Shown here one piece after another: positions 55,244-64,000 of a stretch of 64,000 nucleotides of DNA. Position 1 is the stretch's first letter. Every line of letters starts with the position of its first letter. Source of the DNA: Brevundimonas sp. (GTDB taxonomy: Bacteria; Pseudomonadota; Alphaproteobacteria; Caulobacterales; Caulobacteraceae). The translations under genes were made by a program, and so were the position numbers. The notes under the pieces are model-generated. The model had not been told where the DNA came from and did no database searches. It saw only the letters and a list, made by a program, of their open reading frames with translations. The stretch is taken from assembly GCF_030704825.1 (NCBI RefSeq), contig NZ_JAUYNX010000021.1, positions 152,727-216,726 on the forward strand. Direction: 5' to 3'.

Positions 55244-57592
55244 CTACATCGGCGGAGGCCCCGCCAGAATGTCGCGCTTGCCGGCGTGGTTGGCGGGGCT
55301 GACCACGCCTTCCTGCTCCATCCGCTCGATCAGGGAGGCGGCGCGGTTGTAGCCGATCTGCAGCCGGCGCTGGATGTAGCTGGTCGAGGCCTTGCGGTCG
55401 CGGGTGACCACGGCGACCGCGCGATCATAGAGATCGTCGCTCGAGCCGCCGCCGCCCTCGTCGTCGAAGGCGGCGTCGCCGTCACCGTCTGGATCGTCGG
55501 TGATCAGGTCGAGGTAGTCGGGCTCGGCCTGGGCGCGCAGGTGTTTGCAGACCTCGTCGACCTCCTGGTCGGTCACGAACGGGCCGTGCAGGCGGGTGAT
55601 GCGGCCGCCGCCGGCCATGTAGAGCATATCGCCCTGGCCCAGCAGCTGCTCGCCGCCCTGCTCGCCCAGGATGGTGCGGCTGTCGATCTTCGAGGTGACC
55701 TGGAAGGAGATCCGGGTCGGGAAATTGGCCTTGATGGTGCCGGTGATGACGTCGACCGACGGGCGCTGGGTGGCCATGATCAGGTGGATGCCGGCGGCGC
55801 GGGCCATCTGGGCCAGACGCTGCACCGCGCCTTCCACGTCCTTGCCGGCGACCAGCATCAGATCGGCCATCTCGTCCATGACGACGACGAGGAAGGGCAG
55901 GGGTTCGGGCCGGATCTTCTCGGACTCGTAGACGGGGCGGCCCTGGTCGTCGAAGCCGGTCTGGACGGTGCGTTCGAAATGCTCGCCCTTGGCCTGGGCC
56001 TCGCGGGCGCGCTCGTTGTAGGAGGCGATGTTGCGCACGCCGAGCTTGGACATCCGCCGGTAGCGGTCCTCCATCTCGCGCACGGTCCATTTCAGCGCGA
56101 CGACGGCCTTCTTGGGATCGGTCACGACCGGGGCCAGCAGGTGCGGGATGCCGTCGTAGACCGACAGCTCCAGCATCTTGGGGTCGATCATGATGAAGCG
56201 GCACTCGGCCGGGCTGTGCCGGTAGAGGATCGACAGGATCATGGCGTTGACCCCGACCGACTTGCCCGAGCCGGTGGTGCCGGCGATCAGCAGGTGGGGC
56301 ATGCGCGCCAGATCGGCGACATAGGGCTCGCCGCCGATGGTTTCGCCCAGGGCCAGCGGCAACAGATGGGCCGGCTTGTCGTATTCGGTCGAGGCCAGCA
56401 GGTCGCGCAGATAGACCGTCTCGCGCCGGGCGTTGGGCAGCTCGATGCCGATGGCGTTGCGGCCCGGCACGACCGAGATGCGGCAGGCCCGGGCGCTCAT
56501 CGAGCGGGCGATGTCGTCGCTCAGGGCCACGACGCGGCCGTGCTTGACGCCCGGGGCGGGCACCAGTTCGTACAGGGTGACCACGGGGCCGGGGCGGATC
56601 TGGTCGATCGTCCCGCGCACGCCGAATTCCTGCAGCACGCCCTCCAGCATCCGGGCATTCTGCTTCAGCGCCTCCTCGTCCACCGAGGCGACGCGCTTGG
56701 CCGGCTTGGTCAGCATCGACAGCGGCGGCAGGTCGAAACCGGTCGAGGGGCGGGCGAAGTCGAAGGCGGCCTGGCTGTCGTCGGCCTCCTTGCGCGGCCT
56801 GGGCGCCCGGGCGGCGGCGACCTTCGGCTCGGGCGCGCCGCGCGCCGGAGCGGGCGCGTCCCAGGGCGGCGCGTCGGGAGCGTCGTCGTCGTCCGGTTCG
56901 GGCGCGGGGCGGGCGCGCGGCGGCGCCTTGGCGGCGGCGGTCCGGCGCGACGACGCAGGCGGCGGCGAGGCGTTGCGTCCGCCCCGGGCCCAGGCGAGGC
57001 CCTCGCCGAGATCGGCGACCCGCAGGCCGATAGCGTAGCCGATCCCCCACAGGGCCAGCGGCAGGAAGACGACGCCGGCGATGACCGGCGCGCCGGGCAG
57101 GCGCAGGGCGCCGCAGATCATCCGGATCAGGCCGACGATGGCGTCGCCCCACAGGCCTCCCAGTCCGGCGGCCAGGGGCCAGGCCGCAGGCGCGGTCAGG
57201 GCGGACAGCGCCGCCGACAGGGCCAGAACCCCGCCGATGGCCGACAGGGATTTGACCGGGGTCGGCTTCAGCCGCTGCTGGATGGCGTCCCCGATGGCCG
57301 CGGCCAGGCCGAAGGCGACCAGCAGCAGGGCCGCCGGCCAGGCGGCGAGGCCGAGCGACTGCATGAACAGGTCGGCGAACAGGGCGCCGTTCAGCCCCAG
57401 CCAGTTGGTCGGCGCGGCCCCGGAGGCCGCGTTCAGGCTGGGATCGGCCGGATTCCACGAAATCAGCGCCGCCAGCAGCAAGGCCGCCAGCAGGGCTTGC
57501 AACACGCCGCGGAATTTCACCGCGATGGGCGCGCCCCAGACGATGCGGGCTCCGACCCAGGCGCGCTGGCCGATGGCGAGGGCGGCGGACAT
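55244..57592 (-). CDS. ftsK: DNA translocase FtsK
   Basis: FtsK moves DNA at the division septum and activates XerCD at dif. The 782-residue product has about four N-terminal membrane segments (residues 28-190), a proline- and alanine-rich linker to about 300, the motor domain with Walker A GTTGSGKS and Walker [13 protein letters not shown], and the C-terminal gamma domain ([21 protein letters not shown]) that reads KOPS. A CtrA-like site lies in the 136-base gap to the divergent UbiH gene. Confidence 0.97.
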   Translation of the reverse strand: MSAALAIGQRAWVGARIVWGAPIAVKFRGVLQALLAALLLAALISWNPADPSLNAASGAAPTNWLGLNGALFADLFMQSLGLAAWPAALLLVAFGLAAAIGDAIQQRLKPTPVKSLSAIGGVLALSAALSALTAPAAWPLAAGLGGLWGDAIVGLIRMICGALRLPGAPVIAGVVFLPLALWGIGYAIGLRVADLGEGLAWARGGRNASPPPASSRRTAAAKAPPRARPAPEPDDDDAPDAPPWDAPAPARGAPEPKVAAARAPRPRKEADDSQAAFDFARPSTGFDLPPLSMLTKPAKRVASVDEEALKQNARMLEGVLQEFGVRGTIDQIRPGPVVTLYELVPAPGVKHGRVVALSDDIARSMSARACRISVVPGRNAIGIELPNARRETVYLRDLLASTEYDKPAHLLPLALGETIGGEPYVADLARMPHLLIAGTTGSGKSVGVNAMILSILYRHSPAECRFIMIDPKMLELSVYDGIPHLLAPVVTDPKKAVVALKWTVREMEDRYRRMSKLGVRNIASYNERAREAQAKGEHFERTVQTGFDDQGRPVYESEKIRPEPLPFLVVVMDEMADLMLVAGKDVEGAVQRLAQMARAAGIHLIMATQRPSVDVITGTIKANFPTRISFQVTSKIDSRTILGEQGGEQLLGQGDMLYMAGGGRITRLHGPFVTDQEVDEVCKHLRAQAEPDYLDLITDDPDGDGDAAFDDEGGGGSSDDLYDRAVAVVTRDRKASTSYIQRRLQIGYNRAASLIERMEQEGVVSPANHAGKRDILAGPPPM

Positions 57593-57647
57593 GCGGGAAC
57601 GGACTCCGGACAGACGAATAGGCCGGTCCCTTGTCGCCCGGGCAGGG

Positions 57648-57662
57648 TTAAGAGGCTGTTTA
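57648..57662. promoter_or_regulatory. Candidate CtrA-like site before ftsK and the UbiH-type gene
   Basis: TTAA-GAGGCTG-TTTA has one mismatch to TTAAN7TTAA. It lies 56 bases from the ftsK ATG and 67 bases from the divergent ATG. Confidence 0.35.
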
Positions 57663-57728
57663 CCAGCCGGGCCGAACCGCGACCTTCGCGCGCTGGACGG
57701 GCGGGCGGCGAAGCGCGACAACCGACCC

Positions 57729-58982
57729 ATGACCCAGCCTGAACGCTATGACGTCATCATCGCCGGCGCCGGCCTGGCCGGAGCGACCTTCGCCCTGGCG
57801 GCGGCGCAGGGCGGGCTCAAGGTCGTTCTGGTCGACCCCCAGCCGTTCGAGGCCCAGCTGGCCCCGGCTTTCGACGGCCGCTCCACGGCCATCGCCTTTT
57901 CGACCTTCCGCATGCTGGACGCGGTCGGCGTGGGCGAGGCCCTGCGGCCCCACGCCTGCCGGATGGACCGCATCCTCGTCACCGACGGCCGGCGGCCGGG
58001 GGCGGCCTCGCGACCCGCCGGCTCCGCCTTCCTGCGTTTCGACGCCGACGAGATCGGCGACCGCACCGACGGCGAACCTCTGGGATACATGGTCGAGAAC
58101 CGGCGCATCCGCGTAGCCCTGGCCGGGGCCGTGGCCGCGGCGGGGATCGAGGTCCGGGCCCCGGCGGCGGTGGTCGGGGTGGAGGCCGGCGCGGCGATGT
58201 CGTGGGTCAGCCTGGCCGACGGCTCGGTGATCGAGGCCCCGCTGATCGTGGGCGCCGAGGGCCGCGCCTCGCCGGTCCGCGAGGCGGCGGGGATCGACAC
58301 GGTCGGCTGGGGCTATGGCCAGAGCGGGGTGGTGGCGACCGTGTCCCTCGGGCGGGACCACGGCAATGTGGCCCACGAATATTTCCTGCCCTCGGGTCCC
58401 TTCGCCATCCTGCCGCTGACCGAACAGCGGGCCAGCCTGGTCTGGACCGAGACGACGCGGCGGGCCGAGGCCCTGAGGGCCGCGTCGGACGAAGCCTTCC
58501 AGTCGCACCTGATGCGCCGGTTCGGCGATTTTCTGGACGAGGTCGCGGTGGTGGGGCCGCGCTTCGTCTATCCCCTGTCCCTGCAGCTGGCCGGATCGTT
58601 GACCGCGCCGCGCACCGCCCTGATCGGGGACGCGGCCCATGGCGTGCATCCGGTCGCGGGCCAGGGCCTGAACATGGGGCTGAAGGACGCCGCGGCCCTG
58701 GCCGAGGTGCTGGTCGAGGCCCTGCGGCTGGGCGAGGACATCGGCTCGGAGACGGTGCTGGACCGCTATGCCCGCTGGCGCCGGTTCGACAACGTCGCCC
58801 TGACGGCGGGCTTCGACGGCTTCGTGCGCCTGTTCTCGAACGATATCGCGCCGGTGCGGCTGGCGCGGAACCTGGGCATCGCCGCCGTCAACCGCATCCC
58901 CGCCCTGCGCCGCGCCTTCATGCACGAGGCCGGCGGCGCGACCGGCGACCTGCCGCGGTTGTTGAGAGGTGAGGCGGTATGA
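57729..58982 (+). CDS. UbiH/UbiF/VisC-family FAD monooxygenase
   Basis: These enzymes hydroxylate the ring of the ubiquinone precursor. The 417-residue product has the FAD motif [33 protein letters not shown], the second motif [28 protein letters not shown] and a C-terminal helix region. Which ring position it acts on (UbiH, UbiF or UbiL type) cannot be judged by eye. It overlaps the next small gene by ATGA. Confidence 0.92.
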   Translation: MTQPERYDVIIAGAGLAGATFALAAAQGGLKVVLVDPQPFEAQLAPAFDGRSTAIAFSTFRMLDAVGVGEALRPHACRMDRILVTDGRRPGAASRPAGSAFLRFDADEIGDRTDGEPLGYMVENRRIRVALAGAVAAAGIEVRAPAAVVGVEAGAAMSWVSLADGSVIEAPLIVGAEGRASPVREAAGIDTVGWGYGQSGVVATVSLGRDHGNVAHEYFLPSGPFAILPLTEQRASLVWTETTRRAEALRAASDEAFQSHLMRRFGDFLDEVAVVGPRFVYPLSLQLAGSLTAPRTALIGDAAHGVHPVAGQGLNMGLKDAAALAEVLVEALRLGEDIGSETVLDRYARWRRFDNVALTAGFDGFVRLFSNDIAPVRLARNLGIAAVNRIPALRRAFMHEAGGATGDLPRLLRGEAV

Positions 58983-59242
58983 AACTCACGGGCCTCCTGA
59001 TCGGTCTGGCGGCCGGCACGGCCGCGGCCTGCGCCACGCCCGCTCCGCCGGGCCCGACCAGGATGGAGTTCTCGGCCCTGATTCCGGACCACCTTGTCCG
59101 GGAGGCGGACTGCGCCTTCGTGGCCGAGGAAGGGTCGGAGTGGACGTGCCGTTACCAGCGATGGACCGCCGAGGGCCGCTGGGAGACGCGGGACGCCGTC
59201 GTCGCGAGAGACGGCGACCGCTGGGTCCTGGTCGACGGCTGA
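58979..59242 (+). CDS. Small exported (probable lipo-) protein
   Basis: The 87-residue product starts [20 protein letters not shown], a signal peptide that may end in a lipobox (TAAAC). The mature part has DCAFVAEEGSEWTCRYQRW with two cysteines and ends DRWVLVDG. It overlaps the hydroxylase gene by ATGA. I do not recognise it. It converges on the Trm112-like gene with four bases between. Confidence 0.75.
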   Translation: MKLTGLLIGLAAGTAAACATPAPPGPTRMEFSALIPDHLVREADCAFVAEEGSEWTCRYQRWTAEGRWETRDAVVARDGDRWVLVDG

Positions 59243-59246
59243 AGCG

Positions 59247-59441
59247 TCAGTCCAGCGCCCGCGCTTCTTCCGGCAGCATGATCGGCACGCCGTCGCGGAT
59301 CGGATAGGCCAGTTTCGCGCCCTTCGAGACCAGTTCCTGGCGCTCGCGGTCATAGGCCAGGCGGCCGCGGGTGACGGGACAGACCAGCACCTCGAGCAGG
59401 CGGGGGTCGACGGAGGTCGGGGTGTGGAAGGCGTCGGACAT
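59247..59441 (-). CDS. Trm112-family protein (YcaR-like)
   Basis: The 64-residue product matches the small Trm112/YcaR family: [21 protein letters not shown] and [18 protein letters not shown]. Family members bind or activate methyltransferases in eukaryotes; the bacterial role is unclear. Only one of the usual CPxC cysteines is present here (VCPVT). It follows the LON-domain gene by eight bases. Confidence 0.9.
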   Translation of the reverse strand: MSDAFHTPTSVDPRLLEVLVCPVTRGRLAYDRERQELVSKGAKLAYPIRDGVPIMLPEEARALD

Positions 59442-59449
59442 GACTGTAC

Positions 59450-60109
59450 CTATTGCATCGACGGCGCATCGCCCTCGCCGTCGCCGGCGGCGTCGATGGT
59501 CATCAGGGCGGTGAGAACGGCGGAGCGGTCGGTCAGGCTGGGCGCCTCGAGCAACGCCTGCTTTTCCGGGGCGTCGAACGGCAGGGCCATGGACAGGCTG
59601 TTGACCAGGGCCTCGGGCGGCGCCGTCTCGGCCGTGTCCCAATCGATGTCCAGGCCGCGCGTCTCCAGATAGGCGCGCAGCGCGTCGAGCAGGCCGTCGC
59701 GGTCGAGGCCGATGTCGTCGACCGGCGGCGCGGTCAGGTCCGCCTCGAATGGGGCGAAGTCGGCGCGAATCTGCCGGTAGGGGGTCGGGCTCGGCAATTC
59801 GCTGGCCAGGCGGAAGCGGGCGCAGCCGGTCAGGGTGATCAGATAGCGGCCGTCCGAGGTCTCGGCGAAACTGGTGATGCGGCCCGCGCAACCGACCGGG
59901 GACAGACCGGTCACGCGCCGCAACCCGGCCTGGGGCTGGATCATGCCGATGATCCTGTCCCCGGCCATGGCGTCGTCGACCATGTTCAGATAGCGCGGCT
60001 CGAAGATGTTCAGCGGCAGCTGGCCGCGCGGCAACAGGATGGCGCCCGGCAGGGGGAAGACCGGGATCACCTGCGGCAGGTCGGCGGCCTTCACATATCC
60101 CTGCGCCAC
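59450..60109 (-). CDS. LON substrate-binding domain protein
   Basis: The 219-residue product consists of the N-terminal LON (PUA-like) domain without ATPase or protease: [47 protein letters not shown]. It may bind unfolded protein or regulate Lon; this is unknown. It lies between the thioredoxin-TPR gene and the Trm112 gene on the same strand. Confidence 0.92.
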   Translation of the reverse strand: MAQGYVKAADLPQVIPVFPLPGAILLPRGQLPLNIFEPRYLNMVDDAMAGDRIIGMIQPQAGLRRVTGLSPVGCAGRITSFAETSDGRYLITLTGCARFRLASELPSPTPYRQIRADFAPFEADLTAPPVDDIGLDRDGLLDALRAYLETRGLDIDWDTAETAPPEALVNSLSMALPFDAPEKQALLEAPSLTDRSAVLTALMTIDAAGDGEGDAPSMQ

Positions 60110-60118
60110 CCGGACCTC

Positions 60119-61015
60119 CTATGCGAACAGGATCGAGGACAGACGGCGGCGCCCGTCGCGGGCGACCTCCGACGCTCCGCCCGCGGCCTCGAAGACGACC
60201 AGCAACTGCTTGCGGGCGGCCTGGTCGTTCCACTCGCGGTCGGCGGCGACGATGGCCAGCAGGCTGTCGACGGCGCCCTTGAGGTCGCCGGCCGCGGCCT
60301 GGGCCAGCGACAGGTCATAGCGGGCCTGATGGTCGGCCGGATCGGCGGCGACCCTGGCTTCCAGCTCGGTCGGGGCGTCGGTCGGGGCCGCCGAGGCGAG
60401 GGCCAGCTGGGCGCGCACGCTCTGGACCGTCGGCTCCTTCGAATCCTGCGGCGCCATGGCGATGGTCTGGCGGGCCTGGTCGACGTCGCCGTCGGCCAGA
60501 TAGACCCGGGCCATGCCGGCGATGGCCTTTTCATTGCCCGGATCCAGCGTCAGCAGCTGGGCGAAGGCCTGGGCCGCGCCGCCGAGATCGTTGAGCGACA
60601 GGGATTCCTCGCCCAGGGACAGCAGCTGCTCGATGTCGGAATTGGCGCTCCCGCCGCCCGTCAGCTTGTCGATGAAGGCCTTGAGCTGGCTTTCGGGGAC
60701 CGCGCCCTGGAAGCCGTCGACCGGCTGGCCGTCGACGAAGGCGTAGACGGTGGGGATCGACTGGACCCGCAGCTGGCCCGCATAGGCCGGGTTCCTGTCG
60801 ACGTCGATCTTGACCAGTTTCACCGCCCCGCCCGCGGCGCGGACGGCCTTCTCGAGCATCGGCGTCAGGGTCCGGCACGGTCCGCACCATGTGGCCCAGA
60901 AGTCGACCAGAACCGGCCGGGTCTTCGACGCCTCGATGACGTCGGTCATGAAGCCGGCGTCGGAGCCGTCCTTGATCAGGTCGTCCGGCAGGGTGGTCGG
61001 GTCGGCGAAGCTCAT
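60119..61015 (-). CDS. Thioredoxin-TPR protein (YbbN/CnoX-like)
   Basis: CnoX-type proteins couple a thioredoxin fold to TPR helices and protect oxidised clients. The 298-residue product has the thioredoxin domain with [11 protein letters not shown] (both active-site cysteines kept, unlike E. coli YbbN) at about residues 35-45 and TPR-like helices to the end ([23 protein letters not shown]). ATG 61015 has AGGA upstream; an upstream in-frame ATG at 61108 is less likely. Confidence 0.92.
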   Translation of the reverse strand: MSFADPTTLPDDLIKDGSDAGFMTDVIEASKTRPVLVDFWATWCGPCRTLTPMLEKAVRAAGGAVKLVKIDVDRNPAYAGQLRVQSIPTVYAFVDGQPVDGFQGAVPESQLKAFIDKLTGGGSANSDIEQLLSLGEESLSLNDLGGAAQAFAQLLTLDPGNEKAIAGMARVYLADGDVDQARQTIAMAPQDSKEPTVQSVRAQLALASAAPTDAPTELEARVAADPADHQARYDLSLAQAAAGDLKGAVDSLLAIVAADREWNDQAARKQLLVVFEAAGGASEVARDGRRRLSSILFA

Positions 61016-61129
61016 CAATCGATCCTGTTCCGAAGGGCGTAACGCGGCAGCCGTCAGATGGTCCCGGGCGCGGACTGTCTCAAGTAGCGCCTGTTCGGCT
61101 GCGCTCAAGTAGCGCGAAGCGCGGCGCCA

Positions 61130-62941
61130 TCAGGATGGCTCGCCGCCGGCGCCGGCGGGGCTCAATTTCCAGCGGATCTTGGTCTCGGAATCGGTCCGGG
61201 CCGAGCCGCGCACCACGATCTGCAGCGAACGGCGGGTCAGGCCGTCGTCGATATGGACCGAGGGCTCGATGGCCACGTCGGGTCCGTCGGTGCGGAACCA
61301 CCAGCCCCGGCCGGAGTGGCCGCGCAACAGGATGGAGCGGCGGTCGCGGGCCAGCGAGGCCTGCACGCCCGGCTCCAGCTGGAAGCGCACGGCGTAGGGG
61401 GCGGCGATGGCGCGCACCACGTCCTTCTGGCCGGGGGCCGGATGCAGCCGCTCCTCGGCGCGGAGCTCGTCCAGCCGCTGGTCCAGATACAGCCGCCGCT
61501 GGTGCAGCAGGCCGAAGTCGTGGACCCAGCCGTCGTGTTCGGCTTCCAGCCAGACCGCGCCCTCGCCGTCGCGCTGATGGACCTCGACGTGCAGCGGCCG
61601 GCCGATCAGGCGATGGCCCAGCAGCTCGCCCTTCCAGCCGCCCAGCGGCTCGCCGGTCGAGGCCTCGCCCAGGGCCAGGGTCGAATGGCCGGGCGCCAGC
61701 CTCAGGCCCTGGCGGTCGGCGGCGCGCGGAGTCCAGCCGCAGCCGGTGACCAGCCTGTCCTTGCCGCAGACGATCTCCAGCGCCAGCGGCTGGGCGCAGG
61801 CCGCCGCGGACCAGGCCCCGCGCGCCGGGGGAGCCACGTCGGCGGCTATGGTCAGCAGCGGGCTGCGGATCCGGGCCACGCCCGCGACCAGGCCGCTCGC
61901 GCTCTCCGACGGCGGGGCGTCGTCGTGGGCGCGGGCGGCGGCGACCCGCGCCCCGGTCGACGGCCCGCCGCCCTGCATGGCGACCAGCCGTCCATCGGGC
62001 AGGGTCTGCACCCGCAGGGCGGCGGTCAGGCGCTGGATGGCCGCGCGCACCGCCTCCGGCGCGGCTTCCGACAACTGGGACAGGGCGTCGTCGAGGGTCA
62101 GGAGGTCGAGCAGCAGCTCCAGTCCGGCCTCGGGACTGCGCGAGGCGTGGCCGCCGTCGTCGCCGACCGTGCGCTGGAGGGCGCCAGGCAGGCGGCGGAG
62201 GGCGACGCGCCGCAGGGCGACGCCGGGCGGGCCCGACAGAACGCAGCCGGCGACCGCGACGGCGGTCAGGCGCTCGGCCTTGCCGGCCAGGCCTCCGGGG
62301 GGGCGCAGCAGCTGCCGGCCCTGCCGGCCCAGGATGTCCGCAAGCCTGAGCCGCTCCGCCTCGGTGGCGACCTGGCCCAGCCGCCGCGCGGCACAGGCGA
62401 GGTTGAAGGTGCGCCGCGCCAGGATCGCGGGATCCCAGGCGAAGGGGGACCAGCGGGCGAAGGTCGCGGCCCAGGCCAGCGTCAGCCGGACCCCCTCGCG
62501 CCCGCCGCGCTCGCCCTGCAGCATCAGCGACGGCAGCCAGGCGAAGGCGTGCAGCTCGACGGCGAAGGCCCGGGTGGGGCTGGGCCGGTTCCACGGATCC
62601 TCGGGCGCGGCCGCCTCCAGACTCGACCCCGCCAGGACGAATCTCCCGCCCACCACGCCCTTGCCGGCGCCGGGATCGACGGGACGGAAGTCGCGCGGGG
62701 TGGCGGCGAAGCCCTGGGCCGGGCGGCCCCGGAGGGTCAGGCTGTAGCCCGGCAGGCCGTACAGCTCGATCCACAGCTGGCGGGTCAGCAGTCGGCCGGC
62801 GACGGCGGGCCAGAGGCCGGGGCCGGTCGCCGCGCCCGCGGCCCGCACCGGCGTGCGCATCGGCGCGCCGCGCAGGCCCGGGATCTCTCCGGGCGGCGGC
62901 GCGTCGGCTTCGGGGCGGGTGAAGGGGCCGAGCGGGCTCAC
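61130..62941 (-). CDS. Heparinase II/III family protein
   Basis: The 603-residue product has the alpha-toroid N-terminal half (FAWDPAILARRTFNLACAARRLG) and a beta-rich C-terminal half (VHQRDGEGAVWLEAEHDGWVHDFGLLHQRRLYLD) of the heparinase II/III superfamily. No clear signal peptide is seen. The natural polysaccharide is unknown. Start GTG 62941 overlaps the rpe stop by GTGA. Confidence 0.88.
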   Translation of the reverse strand: MSPLGPFTRPEADAPPPGEIPGLRGAPMRTPVRAAGAATGPGLWPAVAGRLLTRQLWIELYGLPGYSLTLRGRPAQGFAATPRDFRPVDPGAGKGVVGGRFVLAGSSLEAAAPEDPWNRPSPTRAFAVELHAFAWLPSLMLQGERGGREGVRLTLAWAATFARWSPFAWDPAILARRTFNLACAARRLGQVATEAERLRLADILGRQGRQLLRPPGGLAGKAERLTAVAVAGCVLSGPPGVALRRVALRRLPGALQRTVGDDGGHASRSPEAGLELLLDLLTLDDALSQLSEAAPEAVRAAIQRLTAALRVQTLPDGRLVAMQGGGPSTGARVAAARAHDDAPPSESASGLVAGVARIRSPLLTIAADVAPPARGAWSAAACAQPLALEIVCGKDRLVTGCGWTPRAADRQGLRLAPGHSTLALGEASTGEPLGGWKGELLGHRLIGRPLHVEVHQRDGEGAVWLEAEHDGWVHDFGLLHQRRLYLDQRLDELRAEERLHPAPGQKDVVRAIAAPYAVRFQLEPGVQASLARDRRSILLRGHSGRGWWFRTDGPDVAIEPSVHIDDGLTRRSLQIVVRGSARTDSETKIRWKLSPAGAGGEPS

Positions 62942-63600
62942 GCGGCTTTCAGGGCCTGGATGTTGGCGGCATAGGCGGAAGACCCGCCCCGGAACACGGC
63001 CGTGCCGGCCACCAGGGCGTCGGCCCCCGCGGCGACGCAGGCCCCGGCGTTGGCGGCGGTGACGCCGCCGTCGACCTGCAGATGCGCCTTCGATCCGGCG
63101 GCGTCGAGCAGGGCCCGGGCCCGCTCGATCTTGCCCAGGGTCGCGTCGATGAAGGACTGGCCGCCGAACCCGGGATTGACCGACATCAGCAGCACCAGGT
63201 CGACAAGGCCGATGACGTCCTCGAGCACGGCCAGCGGCGTGCCGGGGTTCAGCACCACGCCCGCCTTCGCGCCCAGCTGGCGGATGCGGCCCAGGGTCCG
63301 GTGCAGGTGCGGGCCGCTTTCCGGATGGACGGTCAGGATGTCGGCCCCGGCCTCGCGATAGGCCTCCAGCCAGGGATCGACCGGGGCGACCATCAGATGG
63401 ACGTCGAACGGCAGGGACGAATGGGGCCTGAGCGCCTTCACCACATCGGGTCCGATGGTGATGTTGGGCACGAAATGGCCGTCCATCACGTCCACATGCA
63501 CCCAGTCGGCGCCCGCCGCCTCGATGGCGCGGACCTCCTCGCCCAGGCGCGCGAAGTCCGACGCGAGGATCGACGGGGCGATGATGATGGGCCTGACCAT
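62938..63600 (-). CDS. rpe: Ribulose-phosphate 3-epimerase
   Basis: Rpe interconverts ribulose-5-phosphate and xylulose-5-phosphate. The 220-residue TIM-barrel enzyme has IIAPSILASDFARLGEEV, VHVDVMDGHFVPNITIG (metal and catalytic residues), VNPGFGGQSFI and the phosphate-binding VDGGVTAAN. It overlaps the heparinase-like gene at its 3' end and follows rsmB by 46 bases. Confidence 0.97.
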   Translation of the reverse strand: MVRPIIIAPSILASDFARLGEEVRAIEAAGADWVHVDVMDGHFVPNITIGPDVVKALRPHSSLPFDVHLMVAPVDPWLEAYREAGADILTVHPESGPHLHRTLGRIRQLGAKAGVVLNPGTPLAVLEDVIGLVDLVLLMSVNPGFGGQSFIDATLGKIERARALLDAAGSKAHLQVDGGVTAANAGACVAAGADALVAGTAVFRGGSSAYAANIQALKAA

Positions 63601-63646
63601 GCTTCCGCTTACCGTGATGCGGGGCTGACTGCCAATCGCCTCTGGC

Positions 63647-64000
63647 TCAGGGCGCCCGACGAAGGCGCGCGACATAGAAGCCATCGGTCCCGCCGGACCG
63701 ATGATGCGGCAGGATGCGGAGCGTGCCGTCGTCCTGGAGACTGGCTTCGGGCGCGCCGCCCTCGCCAGGGCCGACGGGGTCGATCGCGAAGCCGCGATGG
63801 CGGGCGAGGAAGTGGGCGATCTGCCCCTCGCCTTCCTCGTGCTCCAGCGAGCAGACGCAATAGACCAGTCGGCCGCCGGGCTTCACGCGGCGCGCGGCGC
63901 TGTCGAGCAGCCGGGCCTGGACCTGCGCCAGCTTGGGGATGTCAGCCGGGCTCGCCACCCACAACACGTCGGGATGCCGGCGGAAGGTGCCGGTGGCCGA
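63647..64000 (-). CDS. rsmB: 16S rRNA m5C967 methyltransferase RsmB (5' end beyond window)
   Basis: The visible 118 residues are the C-terminal part: ATGTFRRHPDVLWVASPADI, LVYCVCSLEHEEGEGQIAHF (which includes the catalytic Cys region CVCSLE), and the terminal PHHRSGGTDGFYVARLRR. The RsmB/NOP2 family is clear, and RsmB is the likely member because it commonly sits beside rpe in this group. The N-terminus lies beyond 64,000. Confidence 0.9.
   Translation of the reverse strand, partial: SATGTFRRHPDVLWVASPADIPKLAQVQARLLDSAARRVKPGGRLVYCVCSLEHEEGEGQIAHFLARHRGFAIDPVGPGEGGAPEASLQDDGTLRILPHHRSGGTDGFYVARLRRAP

Noticed and set aside
55286..57742. An 818-codon open frame antisense to ftsK
   Set aside because: Opposite-strand shadow; low-complexity Gly/Gln/Asp composition.

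Overview
The window is a high-GC (roughly 70%) alphaproteobacterial chromosome segment, most likely from the Caulobacterales and closest in feel to Brevundimonas or Caulobacter. The evidence is gene content and order (dnaK-dnaJ, ppsR/maf/aroE/coaE/dnaQ facing hemE/hemH/hemJ/rho, mnmE/mnmG/rsmG/parA/parB, leuS, ntrZ, cenR, ftsK) together with Caulobacter-type sites: a TTAAN7TTAA CtrA box, five parS sites and a GAACN7GAAC LexA box. No taxon was checked against a database.

Layout. 1-5.4 kb: end of a secreted-protein gene, dnaK and dnaJ with a candidate heat-shock promoter, dapB, and a small membrane protein. 5.4-7.2 kb: coaBC and dut. 7,285-9,607: a complete IS1595-type insertion sequence with 22/25-matching terminal inverted repeats and a perfect 8-bp target duplication (ACCTGTGG); besides the transposase it carries a membrane-protein gene and a divergent 42-codon gene. 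It sits between coaBC and a lipoprotein gene, inside what looks like the lipoprotein's promoter and 6 bp from a LexA box. 10.2-19.2 kb: a leftward cluster (uspA, Nfu scaffold, three XRE regulators, a tsaB-rimI fusion, fur, miaB, phoH, ybeY, lnt). 19.4-27.8 kb: the large NAD-glutamate dehydrogenase, an AI-2E family transporter, a HerA/YjgR-like ATPase and a small membrane protein. 27.8-30.3 kb: mltA and a Tim44-domain gene, divergent from secB.

30.3-34.0 kb is a tightly overlapped leftward operon (ppsR-like, maf, aroE, coaE, dnaQ) diverging from the rightward hemE-hemH-hemJ operon. The 484-bp gap between them (33,954-34,437) is the expected position of the chromosome origin in this order and holds a perfect CtrA box. 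To its right lie rho, a DUF6489-like gene, mnmE, mnmG, rsmG, parA and parB, with five parS sites between 38.6 and 43.0 kb, three of them inside genes. This is the replication and segregation core of the chromosome.

44.6-64 kb: a methyltransferase, a small basic protein, holA-lptE-leuS, a DUF3576 lipoprotein, ntrZ, a ThiE/TenI-like gene, yggS, the cenR response regulator (with a perfect 126-bp tandem duplication of its 3' end), xthA, lolA, ftsK, a UbiH-type hydroxylase, a Trm112-like protein, a LON-domain protein, a thioredoxin-TPR protein, a heparinase II/III family protein, rpe and the 3' end of rsmB. No rRNA, tRNA or CRISPR array was seen. The least ordinary parts are the IS with its passenger genes and disrupted LexA-box promoter, the origin/parS region, the cenR tail duplication, a repeat that supplies the mnmE ribosome-binding site inside a hairpin, and a switch-like leader before ntrZ.
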